Origin: Acidovorax sp.
Lineage (GTDB): Bacteria > Pseudomonadota > Gammaproteobacteria > Burkholderiales > Burkholderiaceae_C
NCBI RefSeq assembly: GCF_016783915.1
Contig: NZ_JADHVT010000003.1
Span: 40,653-104,652 of the forward strand
Reading direction: 5' to 3'
Length of the DNA stretch: 64,000 bases
Positions within the stretch are counted from its first letter, which is position 1, and each line of letters begins with the position of its first letter. Positions 30,315-39,474 of this stretch are shown here, in pieces. The translations under genes and the position numbers were made by a program. The notes beneath the pieces are model-generated. The model saw nothing but the letters and a program-made list of their open reading frames with translations, made no database searches and was not told the DNA's origin.

Positions 30315-32894
30315 ATGGATGTATCCCGCACCCGGGCCCTGCGTGGCCCCAACCTCTGGAGCCGCCACATGGCCATCGAGGCCGTGGTGACCTGTGCCGA
30401 GAACGAGCGCGCCGTGGGCCAGATGGCCGGGTTCGAAGCCCGCCTGCGGGCCCTGTTCCCCGCCATCGGCGCGCTGCACCCGGAGACCGGTGGCGGCGAT
30501 GTGTCGCTGGCCCATGTGCTGCAGACCGCAGCGCTGGCGCTGCAGGCGCAGGCTGGCTGCCCCGTGACGTTTGCGCGCACCACCGCCACCACCGATGCAG
30601 GCGTGTACCAGGTGGTTGTCGAATACAGCGAAGAGGCTGTGGGCCGCAAAGCGTTTGAAGACGCGCAACAACTCATCCAGGCAGCACTGGGCAATGGCAC
30701 CTTCGATGCCGAAAAGGCCGTTGCCGACCTGCGTGAACTGGACGAAGACGAGCGCCTGGGCCCCAGCACCGGCTCGATCGTCGAAGCCGCCGTGGCCCGG
30801 GGCATCCCCTACCGCCGCCTCACGCGCGGCAGCCTGGTGCAGTTTGGCTGGGGCTCCAAGCAGCGCCGCATCCAGGCTGCTGAGGTCGATTCGACCAGCG
30901 CCGTGGCCGAATCCATCGGCCAGGACAAGGACCTGACCAAACGCCTGCTGCACGCCGCTGGCGTCCCCGTGCCGCTGGGCAAGCCTGTGGAGAGCGTGGA
31001 CGAAGCCTGGGAGGTCGCCCTCAAGGTCGGCCTGCCCGTGGTGGTCAAGCCGCAAGATGGCAACCAGGGCAAGGGCGTCACCGTCAATATCACCGACCGC
31101 GCGCAGCTCGAAGAGGCCTACAAGAACGCCGCCGACTACGGCACCGTGATGGTCGAGCGCTTTTTGCCCGGCCACGACTTCCGCCTGCTGGTGGTGGGCG
31201 ACCAGCTGGTGGCCGCTGCACGCCGCGAGCCGCCCCAGGTATTGGGCGATGGCGAACACACCGTGCGCCAGCTGGTGGACGTGGTCAACCAGGACCCCCG
31301 CCGTGGCGAAGGCCACGCCACCTCGCTCACCAAGATCCGCCTGGACGACATCGCCGTGGCGCGCCTGGCCATGCAGGGCCTGACGCCCGACTCGGTGCCC
31401 GAGAAAGGCCAGCGCGTCATCCTGCGCAACAACGCCAACCTGTCCACCGGCGGCACCGCCACCGATGTGACCGACGACGTGCACCCTGAGGTCGCGGCCC
31501 GCGCGGTGGCCGCCGCCCAGATGGTGGGCCTGCACATCTGCGGCGTGGACATGGTGGCCGAGACCGTGCTGCGCCCGCTCGAAGAACAGGGCGGCGGCTT
31601 TGTGGAAGTGAACGCCGCCCCCGGCCTGCGCATGCACCTGGCCCCCAGCTACGGCAAGCCCCGCAACGTGGGCCAGGCCATGGTCGACAAGCTGTTTGCC
31701 CATGGCGACGACGGCCGCATCCCCACTGTGGCCGTGACCGGCACCAACGGCAAGACCACCACTGCCCGCCTGATTGCGCACCTGTTCACCGCACAGGGCC
31801 TGCGCGTGGGCATGACCAACACCGACGGCGTGTACGTGAACGGCCGCCAGATCGACAGCGGCGACTGCAGCGGCCCCAAGAGCGCACGCAACGTGCTGCT
31901 GCACCCTGAAGTGGACGCCGCCGTGTTCGAGACTGCCCGTGGCGGCATCCTGCGCGAAGGCCTGGGCTTTGACCGCTGTCAGGTGGCCGTGGTCACCAAC
32001 ATCGGTGCGGGTGACCACCTGGGCATGAACTACATCACCACGGTAGAAGACCTGGCCGTGCTCAAGCGCGTGATCGTGCAGAACGTGGCGCCCACAGGCT
32101 ACGCGGTGCTTAACGCGGCCGACCCCATTGTGGCCGCCATGGTCTCGGCCTGCCCTGGCAAGGTGATCTACTTTGCCAGCGACCGCCACCACCCCGTGAT
32201 GGTCACGCACCGCGCCCAGGGCCACCGCACCGTGTACGTGGACGGCGACTCCATCGTGGCCTCCGAAGGCTCCTGGCGCGAAACCATCCACCTGCGCGAT
32301 GTGCCGATCACCCGCAACGGCAAGATCGGCTTCCAGGTCGAGAACGTCATGGCCTCCGTGGCTGCCGCCTGGGGCGTGGGCATGCCCTGGCAGACCATCC
32401 GCCGTGGCCTGTCGGGTTTCGTGAACGATAGCGACAACGCCCCCGGCCGCTTCAACATCATGGACTACCGGGGTGCAACGGTGATCGCCGACTACGGCCA
32501 CAACCCCGACGCCATGCGCGCCCTGGTGCAGGCCGTGGACGCCCTGCCTGGCAAGCGCCGCAGCGTGGTCATCAGCGGCGCGGGCGACCGGCGCGACGAA
32601 GACATCCGTGAGCAGACCGTGATCCTGGGCGCCGCGTTTGACGACGTGATCCTGTACCAGGACGCGGCCCAGCGCGGCCGTGCCGACGGCGAAGTGATGG
32701 CCCTGCTGCGCGAAGGCCTGGCGGGTGCGCCGCGCACCACGCATGTGGAAGAGATCCGCGGCGAGTTCATCGCCATCGACACCGCGCTCTCGCGCCTGCA
32801 GCCCGGTGACCTGTGCCTGGTGCTGGTGGACCAGGTGGAAGAAGCCCTGGCCCACCTGGCCCAGCGCTGCACCGAAGGTGAGGCCACCGCGTGA
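30315..32894 (+). CDS. cphA: Cyanophycin synthetase
   Basis: VVVKPQDGNQGKGVTV; VAVTGTNGKTTTARLIAH; VIADYGHNPDAM; full-length 859 aa. Confidence 0.95.
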   Translation: MDVSRTRALRGPNLWSRHMAIEAVVTCAENERAVGQMAGFEARLRALFPAIGALHPETGGGDVSLAHVLQTAALALQAQAGCPVTFARTTATTDAGVYQVVVEYSEEAVGRKAFEDAQQLIQAALGNGTFDAEKAVADLRELDEDERLGPSTGSIVEAAVARGIPYRRLTRGSLVQFGWGSKQRRIQAAEVDSTSAVAESIGQDKDLTKRLLHAAGVPVPLGKPVESVDEAWEVALKVGLPVVVKPQDGNQGKGVTVNITDRAQLEEAYKNAADYGTVMVERFLPGHDFRLLVVGDQLVAAARREPPQVLGDGEHTVRQLVDVVNQDPRRGEGHATSLTKIRLDDIAVARLAMQGLTPDSVPEKGQRVILRNNANLSTGGTATDVTDDVHPEVAARAVAAAQMVGLHICGVDMVAETVLRPLEEQGGGFVEVNAAPGLRMHLAPSYGKPRNVGQAMVDKLFAHGDDGRIPTVAVTGTNGKTTTARLIAHLFTAQGLRVGMTNTDGVYVNGRQIDSGDCSGPKSARNVLLHPEVDAAVFETARGGILREGLGFDRCQVAVVTNIGAGDHLGMNYITTVEDLAVLKRVIVQNVAPTGYAVLNAADPIVAAMVSACPGKVIYFASDRHHPVMVTHRAQGHRTVYVDGDSIVASEGSWRETIHLRDVPITRNGKIGFQVENVMASVAAAWGVGMPWQTIRRGLSGFVNDSDNAPGRFNIMDYRGATVIADYGHNPDAMRALVQAVDALPGKRRSVVISGAGDRRDEDIREQTVILGAAFDDVILYQDAAQRGRADGEVMALLREGLAGAPRTTHVEEIRGEFIAIDTALSRLQPGDLCLVLVDQVEEALAHLAQRCTEGEATA

Positions 32895-33388
32895 AGGCTG
32901 CACGCACGCTGGCAGCCGCAGCCGCCGTAGCGTTTGCCGCCCTCACGGGCGGCACAGCGCAGGCCGCATCGGGCGAAAAGATCGGCACCGTGGACACCGC
33001 ATTCCAGTGGATCGGCCGTGACCACGACATCATCGTCGAGGCCTATGACGACCCAGGCGTACGGGGCATCACCTGCTACGTCTCGCGGGCACGCATCGGT
33101 GGTGTCAAGGGCACGCTGGGCCTGGCCGAGGACCGCGCCGAGGCATCGATTGCCTGCCGCCAAGTCGGCCCCATCAGCATTCCTGAGCCACTGAAGAAGC
33201 AGGAGGAAGTGTTCAGCGAACGCATGTCCATCCTGTTCAAGCGCCTGCGCATCGTGCGCATGGTGGACCCAGCCCGCAACACGCTGGTGTACCTGACCTA
33301 CTCTGAAAAGCTCATCGACGGCTCCCCCCAGAACAGCGTGACCGCCGTTCCCGTGGACCGCACCACCGCCATTCCGCTGCGCAAGTGA
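32891..33388 (+). CDS. creA: CreA family protein
   Basis: GEKIGTVDTAFQWIGRDHDIIVEAYDDPGVRGITCYVSRARIGG...; GTG start overlaps the cphA stop. Confidence 0.93.
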   Translation: MKAARTLAAAAAVAFAALTGGTAQAASGEKIGTVDTAFQWIGRDHDIIVEAYDDPGVRGITCYVSRARIGGVKGTLGLAEDRAEASIACRQVGPISIPEPLKKQEEVFSERMSILFKRLRIVRMVDPARNTLVYLTYSEKLIDGSPQNSVTAVPVDRTTAIPLRK

Positions 33389-33420
33389 CGGGAGCCCGGT
33401 GTGGCCGGGGCATCGCTCAG

Positions 33421-33459
33421 ACGATCAAAAAAGGGGCCTCAGGCCCCTTTTTTGATCGT
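33421..33459. terminator. Bidirectional rho-independent terminator between convergent genes
   Basis: Perfect inverted repeat acgatcaaaaaaggggcc-tca-ggccccttttttgatcgt. Confidence 0.9.
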
Positions 33460-33460
33460 A

Positions 33461-33513
33461 GAAGCCAGTAGCGCTAGTGCAATATGCCTGAGCAGCTATC
33501 AAATAAATAGCAT
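33461..33513 (-). repeat. Dispersed ~55-bp repeat, intergenic copy between terminator and frnE-like stop codon
   Basis: Minus strand ATGCTATTTATTTGATAGCTGCTCAGGCATATTGCACTAGCGCTACTGGCTTC. Confidence 0.78.
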
Positions 33514-34161
33514 CTAGCCCTGCGTGGCAATCTGCCGCAGCGCCTGCTCAAACACCTCCACCGGCTGCCCGCCCTGGATCACGTGACGCTCATTGACGAT
33601 GATCGCGGGCACCGAATGGATGCCGTTTTGCAGATAGAACTGCTCGCGCTCGCGCACCTCGTCGGCGTAGCGGTCTGAGGCGAGCAGCGCACGCGCCTCG
33701 GCCACATCCAGGCCCACCTCACCCGCTACACGCACCAGCACCTCGTGGTTGCTCGGGTCCTGGCCCTCGGTGAAATACGCCTTGAACAGCGCGTGCTTGA
33801 GTTGCGGCTGCAGGCCCTTTTCTTCGGCCCAGTGCAGCAGTCGGTGCGCATCAAAGGTGTTGTAGATGCGGCTGCGCTTGTCCATGCCGAAAGTGAACCC
33901 CAGCGCCGCCCCGCGCGCCGCGATGGCCTCGCGGTTCTTCTGGCTCTGCTCGGGCGTGGCGCCGTATTTTTCTTGCAGGTGTTCGCCAATGTCCTGCCCG
34001 GCAGGGCCCATCTGCGGGTTCAGCTCAAACGGCTGAAAGTGCAGGTCCAGCGCGACCTCGCCCTTCAGCCGGTCCGCCGCCTGCTCCAGCGCCTTGAGGC
34101 CGATGATGCACCAGGGGCAGGAGACATCGGAGACGAAATCGATTTTGAGGGTGGTGGTCAT
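33514..34161 (-). CDS. DsbA family (FrnE-like) oxidoreductase
   Basis: FVSDVSCPWCIIGLKALEQA; C-terminal SVPAIIVNERHVIQGGQPVEVFEQAL. Confidence 0.93.
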   Translation of the reverse strand: MTTTLKIDFVSDVSCPWCIIGLKALEQAADRLKGEVALDLHFQPFELNPQMGPAGQDIGEHLQEKYGATPEQSQKNREAIAARGAALGFTFGMDKRSRIYNTFDAHRLLHWAEEKGLQPQLKHALFKAYFTEGQDPSNHEVLVRVAGEVGLDVAEARALLASDRYADEVREREQFYLQNGIHSVPAIIVNERHVIQGGQPVEVFEQALRQIATQG

Positions 34162-34285
34162 GGGTCAAGTCTGTGGATGGCAAGCCAAGATGGTAGGACG
34201 GGCTTCAAAACCGCGGAGGCCGCAGGCTTAATGAGGGCCTCCGGTAGCGATTGCCGTGCAGCCCAACCAGAGCGTGCTGTGAGTA

Positions 34286-35086
34286 TCACACCACCATGGG
34301 CGTCGCTGCACCATCCATCGTCAGGACCACGCCCGTGACATAGCTGGCACGCTCAGACGCCAAAAACAGCACCACGTTAGCGACCTCCTCCGGCTGTGCC
34401 AGGCGACCCAGCGGCACCTTGCTCGTCGCCTGCGCAAGCGCTTCCTGCTCCGAGATGTTGTGCATGCGTGCCGTGGCGAGCATTCCAGCCTCCAGCCGCT
34501 CGGTGTGGGTGGCGCCAGGGTTGACGGCATTCACGCGCACGCCCTTCGGCCCATAGGCTGCAGCCATGCCCGCGCTCATGAGCATCAGCGCCGCATTGGC
34601 GGCCCCGCCAGGCATATGAATGGGACTGGCGACCTTTCCTCCTGCACCCACCACATTGACGATGGCCCCCTGGCCCCGTGCGCCCATCTTTTTGACCACC
34701 AGATCCACCATGTGGACGTATGTGAAGAATTTGGCGTTCATCGCATCGTGCCAGGCCTGCGCGCTCAGCTCATCGGGCGGGGTGCGTCGGGCAGCCCCTG
34801 CAGAGTTGACCAGCACATCGACGTCCCCAAAGGCGGCTTCAGCAGCCGACAGCGCTTTCGCGGCCGACTCGGGCTGCTGCAGGTCAGCGGCATGGACGCT
34901 GATGCGCCCAGCGCTGCCATGGACATCCACCGATAACCGACCACGTGCGGCCTCCAGGTGTTCGGTGCTGCGCGATACCAGGCTGACGCGCGCCCCTTCG
35001 GCCAGAAACGCCGCCGCGCAGGCATAACCAATGCCTTTGCTGCCCCCCGTGATGAGGACATGCTTGTCCTTGAGATTCAGATCCAT
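34286..35086 (-). CDS. SDR family protein lacking a recognisable YxxxK
   Basis: LITGGSKGIGYA, NSAGAARRTPP, VNPGATHTERL; catalytic region reads ASPIHMPGGAANAALML. Confidence 0.9.
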   Translation of the reverse strand: MDLNLKDKHVLITGGSKGIGYACAAAFLAEGARVSLVSRSTEHLEAARGRLSVDVHGSAGRISVHAADLQQPESAAKALSAAEAAFGDVDVLVNSAGAARRTPPDELSAQAWHDAMNAKFFTYVHMVDLVVKKMGARGQGAIVNVVGAGGKVASPIHMPGGAANAALMLMSAGMAAAYGPKGVRVNAVNPGATHTERLEAGMLATARMHNISEQEALAQATSKVPLGRLAQPEEVANVVLFLASERASYVTGVVLTMDGAATPMVV

Positions 35087-35128
35087 GGACTTGCTCCGAG
35101 AAAGGTGAAGTGTGCAGGACCAGCCGCC

Positions 35129-36172
35129 TTATTCGATCGAAATGCCAGCCGCTTTCACCACGGCACCATACCGGTCCAGGTCCCGCTTGATTTCATCGCG
35201 GTATTGCTCGGCTGTGCCTGGGGTCGGCTCTATGCCCATCACACGCAATTTCTCGCGCACGGTGGCATCGTTCAGCACCGCGTTCAGTTCTGTGTTGAGT
35301 CGCGTGATGACCGCCGCCGGCGTGCCCACAGGTGCCAGCAGCCCCACCCAGGAGTTGACGACAAAGTCTGGCACACCGCTCTCGACAAACGTGGGCACAT
35401 CGGGCAACGCGCTGGTGCGCTGCGCACTCGACACCGCAATGGCCTTGAGCTTGCCGGACTTGATGTGTCCATGCGCGCCCGCCACCGCCGTGTACACCAG
35501 GGGAATTGTTCCCCCCAGCACGTCGGTCATGGCTTGGCCACCGCCCTTGTAGGGCACGTGGGTCAGGTTGGCGCCCGTCCGGATTTTGAGCAATTCGCCC
35601 GCAATATGGGGTGTACCTCCCGTCCCCGAGGTACCGAATGAGAGGCCTCCTTGCTGGGCTTTCGACAAGGCAATCACATCGGTCAGGCCCTTGACCGGCA
35701 CGCCAGGGTTCGCCACGAGAACCAGAGTGGCATCGCCAATCTTGCCGACCGGCGCGAAGTCTTTGGCCGTATCAAAAGGCAGTTTCGAAAACACATGTGG
35801 ATTGATCACCATGGTGCCGTCAAAACCCAGCACCAAGGTGTAGCCATCTGCTGGCGCCGCTTTGGCCAACGCCGTGCCAATGTTTCCGGAGGCGCCCGGC
35901 TTGTTGTCCACCACAACCTGCTGGCCAAGGCGCTTGCCAAGACTTTCGGCAATCAGACGCCCGCTGGTGTCGGTGACGCCCCCAGGGGTGAAAGGAACAA
36001 TCAGCCGGAGAGGTTTGCTGGGCCAGACGTCCTGCGCATGTGTGGGCGTGGGCGTCCCAGCCACCACGCCCAGGCACAGCAGGGCTGACAGGGCGAGCAG
36101 CTTGCGCCGACGCTGCATGGCGGGCGCTGTCGGAACATTGCTGTGTTGGATGAGAAATGGATGAGGCTTCAT
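35129..36172 (-). CDS. Tripartite tricarboxylate transporter substrate-binding (Bug) protein
   Basis: WPSKPLRLIVPFTPGGVTDTSGRLIAESLGKRLGQQVVVDNKPGASGNIGT. Confidence 0.93.
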   Translation of the reverse strand: MKPHPFLIQHSNVPTAPAMQRRRKLLALSALLCLGVVAGTPTPTHAQDVWPSKPLRLIVPFTPGGVTDTSGRLIAESLGKRLGQQVVVDNKPGASGNIGTALAKAAPADGYTLVLGFDGTMVINPHVFSKLPFDTAKDFAPVGKIGDATLVLVANPGVPVKGLTDVIALSKAQQGGLSFGTSGTGGTPHIAGELLKIRTGANLTHVPYKGGGQAMTDVLGGTIPLVYTAVAGAHGHIKSGKLKAIAVSSAQRTSALPDVPTFVESGVPDFVVNSWVGLLAPVGTPAAVITRLNTELNAVLNDATVREKLRVMGIEPTPGTAEQYRDEIKRDLDRYGAVVKAAGISIE

Positions 36173-36250
36173 GTTTGTCTCCTTCGTGTTGTGCTTTTAG
36201 GTCGTCATGTCGAGGGGGCGAAAGGCTCCAGCAGCCACGCGCCTCGCAAG

Positions 36251-37153
36251 TCAGGGCGTCTCTGCGTACTGGCGTTCAAATGCCCAGACGTCCTCGAAAC
36301 CCATGAGCTGCGTCAACTCCGCAAAAGGCATCAAGCCAGCGTCGCTGTTCACCGACGAGCCCGCGCGCAGAAACTGCGCATACACCGTCTTCATGGCCTG
36401 GGTGGCGGCCAGCAAGGCAGTGACCGGAAAGATGGCGAGCTTGTAGCCAATGGACTCCAGCTCGCTGTGCGACAGCACGGGCGTCCGTCCGCCCTCCACC
36501 ATGTTGGCCAACAGGGGCTTATCCACGGTTTGGCCGATTTTTCGCATCTCTTCCTCGCTCTCGGGCGACTCGACAAAAAGGATGTCCGCTCCGGCACGGG
36601 CGTAAGCCTCTGCCCGACGCAAGGCCTCATCGAGACCGAGGCTGGTACGGGCGTCCGTACGCGCGATGACCAGGAAATCGAACGAACTGCGGCTGTCCAC
36701 AGCAACGCGGATCTTGCGCACCATGTCTTCCATCGGGATCACGCGGCGGCCGGGGGTGTGGCCACATTTCTTGGGGTATTCCTGGTCCTCCAACTGGATG
36801 GCTTGCGCGCCAGCAGCCTCGTAGCCCTGCACCGTGTGGCGAACGTTGAGCAAACCGCCATAGCCCGTATCGCCGTCCGCAATCAGCGGGGAGCGGGCCA
36901 TGCCTGCCATGGCCTTCACCCGGCCCACCATGTCCGAATACGTGGCCAGCCCGGCATCTGGCAAGCCCAGGTGCGAGGCCACGGTGCCAAAGCCCGTCAT
37001 GTACAAGGCATCAAAGCCGAAGGTGTCGGCCAGCCGCAGCGAGACCATGTCGTACACCCCGGGGGCGATCACCAGCCCGGGCTGGGTCAGGCGCTGGCGC
37101 AAAGAGATGGGAGCGGGCATGGAGGGCTTGGAAGAAGGAGCAGATTCAGACAT
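36251..37153 (-). CDS. Isocitrate lyase/PEP mutase family enzyme
   Basis: PGVYDMVSLRLADTFGFDALYMTGFG, IADGDTGYGG, EDQEYPKKCGHTPGR (KKCGH catalytic motif). Confidence 0.93.
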   Translation of the reverse strand: MSESAPSSKPSMPAPISLRQRLTQPGLVIAPGVYDMVSLRLADTFGFDALYMTGFGTVASHLGLPDAGLATYSDMVGRVKAMAGMARSPLIADGDTGYGGLLNVRHTVQGYEAAGAQAIQLEDQEYPKKCGHTPGRRVIPMEDMVRKIRVAVDSRSSFDFLVIARTDARTSLGLDEALRRAEAYARAGADILFVESPESEEEMRKIGQTVDKPLLANMVEGGRTPVLSHSELESIGYKLAIFPVTALLAATQAMKTVYAQFLRAGSSVNSDAGLMPFAELTQLMGFEDVWAFERQYAETP

Positions 37154-37197
37154 GGCAATGGAGTGATGTTGCAAACAGGGTGGTATGAAGGCAGCTA

Positions 37198-37215
37198 CTG
37201 CACAGTACGTGCCAG
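37198..37215 (-). promoter_or_regulatory. Candidate sigma-54 (-24/-12) promoter for the lyase operon
   Basis: Minus strand CTGGCACGTACTGTGCAG: GG-N10-GC spacing, one mismatch to TGGCACN5TTGC; 45 nt upstream of the ATG at 37153. Confidence 0.75.
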
Positions 37216-37287
37216 CCCGTCCACCTGCCGTAAGCCATTGATTTGATTGACTTTGCCCGCAGCAACGTCGTACAGCAGCGGCGTGCA

Positions 37288-37328
37288 TGTTTCACCATTC
37301 GCCCCAATGTTTCATATTTGTGTTTCAC
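37288..37328. promoter_or_regulatory. Three TGTTTCAy repeats, candidate binding sites for the adjacent PrpR-like activator
   Basis: TGTTTCAC (37288-37295), TGTTTCAT (37308-37315), TGTTTCAC (37321-37328). Confidence 0.55.
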
Positions 37329-37407
37329 TCAAGAAAGAATGAAACGCAACGACCTGTCGTTGAAACGCTTGCACAGCCAACGCATCGTCCGCACAACCGT
37401 CCGCCCT

Positions 37408-39423
37408 ATGCCAACCCCCGTCACACCACTTGCCAGCCGCCCCCGCCTTTGCTTCATGAGCTATCGCCAGATCCGGCTGATGGCCATGCCCATCGTGGCG
37501 GAATACCGGGACAGGGCGGATATCGAGGTGATCGACGGCAGCTTTGAGGTGGCGCTGGACCTGGCCCGCAAGCGGCTGGACAGCGGACTGGTCGATGTCT
37601 TTGTGAGCGCGGGGTCCAACGCCAGCCTGCTGCGCAGCGGGATCTGTGCCCCAGTCGCCACCATCCAGTTGAGTGGCTTTGACATCCTGCAGGCGCTCAT
37701 CAAGGCGAGGGCAACGGCCGACCGCGTGGGCATCGTGATGTACGGCCACACGCTCCCGGAACTGGAATCCGTCAAGGGCCTGCTGAACATCGACATCCAC
37801 CAGTACGCCTACCAGACGCCCGACTCGGCCCGCGCGTGCATCCGCCAGCTGCATGGCGATGGAATCCGCGTGGTCGTGGGTTCCAGCCTGGTGGTGGAAC
37901 TGGCAGAGAACGCAGGCCTGGTGGGGTTGCTGGCGTATTCGCATGCCAGCATCCGCCAGGGCTTTGAAGACGCCCTCGAGTTGGCGCGGGTGGCGCAGCT
38001 GGAGGCCGGGCGATACGAACAGCTCAACACGGTGCTGCACACGCTGCAAGAGGCAGTCCTGGCGGTGAATCAGTCCGAACAGATCATTGCCATCAACCCG
38101 GCAATGCAACGCATTTTGGGCCTGGTGCGTGCGCCGCGCCTGGGTGAACCCCTCGCATCTGTCACCACCGATCTGTCGCTGCGCGAGACACTGGAAGGCG
38201 GCCAGCCCGAACATGGCGCGGTGCTGCGCCTGCAAGGTCGCGACTGGATTGCCAATCGCACGCCCATTTACGAAGGCGGCCACACCACGGGCGCGGCGCT
38301 GACCTTGTACGACGCGCGCACCATCCACGAGGCCGACAACAGCCTGCGCATTCAGCACCGCCGCAGCGACCATGCTGCGCGCCACCGCTTTGAAAGCCTG
38401 GCGGGGCAAGCCCCCGCGTTTTTGCAAGCCATCGCCAGAGCCCACCGTTATGCCGCCACCGACTTCAGCGTTCTGATCACCGGCGAGAGCGGCACCGGCA
38501 AAGAACTCTTTGCACAGGCCATGCACAACGCGAGCCAGAGGGCGCGCCGCCCGTTTGTCGCCATCAACTGCGCAGCGTTCCCAGAAACGCTGCTCGAAAG
38601 CGAGCTGTTCGGCCACGAGGAAGGCGCTTTCACCGGTGCGCGCCGCGGCGGCAAGCGCGGGCTGTTTGAAGCAGCCCACACGGGAACCCTGTTTCTGGAC
38701 GAAATCGGCGACATGCCACTCACGCTGCAAACCCGCTTGCTGCGCGTCTTGCAGGAGCGGCGCATCACCCGCTTGGGGTCCGTCACGTCCATCCCGGTCG
38801 ATGTGCGCGTAATAGCGGCAACCCACCAGCCACTGCTGCAGATGGTGAACGCGCGCCAATTCCGCCAGGACCTGTACTACCGCCTCAACACCCTCACGTT
38901 GGCATTGCCTCCGCTGCGGGATCGCAAGGGCGACGTCCAAGTCTTGGCTGCGCGTTTGCTGGCCCACAGTCTGAGCCGGGTCGGCGTGTCTGGTGTCACC
39001 GCCGCTGAGGTGTTGGCCCAATGGGGAGGTGCCATGGAACAGCACCCATGGCCCGGCAACGTGCGCGAGCTGGAAAACATGTGCGACCGCATCGCCGTAT
39101 GGCTGTCTCAGTACCGCCGCAGCGACAGCGTGGAGTGGAGCGAGCTGCGCCACGAATGCCCGGAACTTTTTGCGGCCCGACCAGACAGCGAACAGGCCCC
39201 GGCTGCTCTGGCGACACCGGAGCACCGGCCAGAAAAACCCGATCGGCACACACAGGCCCTGGCTGCGCTGGAGCGCCATAGCGGAAGCACTGGCGCAGCC
39301 GCTGCAGAGCTGGGGATCAGCAGGTCAACGTTCTGGCGATGGTGTCGGAAGCCGGCCCACAAACCGTCCGAACTTGCGCGCGCACCTGTCCATGAACGAC
39401 CAGCCGATGAAGATGGGGCGTGA
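37408..39423 (+). CDS. PrpR-like sigma-54-dependent transcriptional activator
   Basis: PrpR_N-like region, GESGTGKELFAQAMH, GAFTGA, C-terminal Fis-type HTH (AAAELGISRSTFWRWCRK); alternative upstream start at 37339. Confidence 0.9.
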   Translation: MPTPVTPLASRPRLCFMSYRQIRLMAMPIVAEYRDRADIEVIDGSFEVALDLARKRLDSGLVDVFVSAGSNASLLRSGICAPVATIQLSGFDILQALIKARATADRVGIVMYGHTLPELESVKGLLNIDIHQYAYQTPDSARACIRQLHGDGIRVVVGSSLVVELAENAGLVGLLAYSHASIRQGFEDALELARVAQLEAGRYEQLNTVLHTLQEAVLAVNQSEQIIAINPAMQRILGLVRAPRLGEPLASVTTDLSLRETLEGGQPEHGAVLRLQGRDWIANRTPIYEGGHTTGAALTLYDARTIHEADNSLRIQHRRSDHAARHRFESLAGQAPAFLQAIARAHRYAATDFSVLITGESGTGKELFAQAMHNASQRARRPFVAINCAAFPETLLESELFGHEEGAFTGARRGGKRGLFEAAHTGTLFLDEIGDMPLTLQTRLLRVLQERRITRLGSVTSIPVDVRVIAATHQPLLQMVNARQFRQDLYYRLNTLTLALPPLRDRKGDVQVLAARLLAHSLSRVGVSGVTAAEVLAQWGGAMEQHPWPGNVRELENMCDRIAVWLSQYRRSDSVEWSELRHECPELFAARPDSEQAPAALATPEHRPEKPDRHTQALAALERHSGSTGAAAAELGISRSTFWRWCRKPAHKPSELARAPVHERPADEDGA

Positions 39424-39474
39424 TGACGGGCTGCCATAACACGCCACTGCCCACAACATCGCCCCGCCGCAGCA

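Noticed and set aside
30255-32903. 882-aa minus-strand ORF opposite cphA
   Set aside because: Very long but fully antisense to cphA; His/Val/Gly-rich shadow translation
37312-39279. 655-aa minus-strand ORF opposite the PrpR-like gene
   Set aside because: Antisense shadow; the plus-strand protein has complete sigma-54 activator motifs
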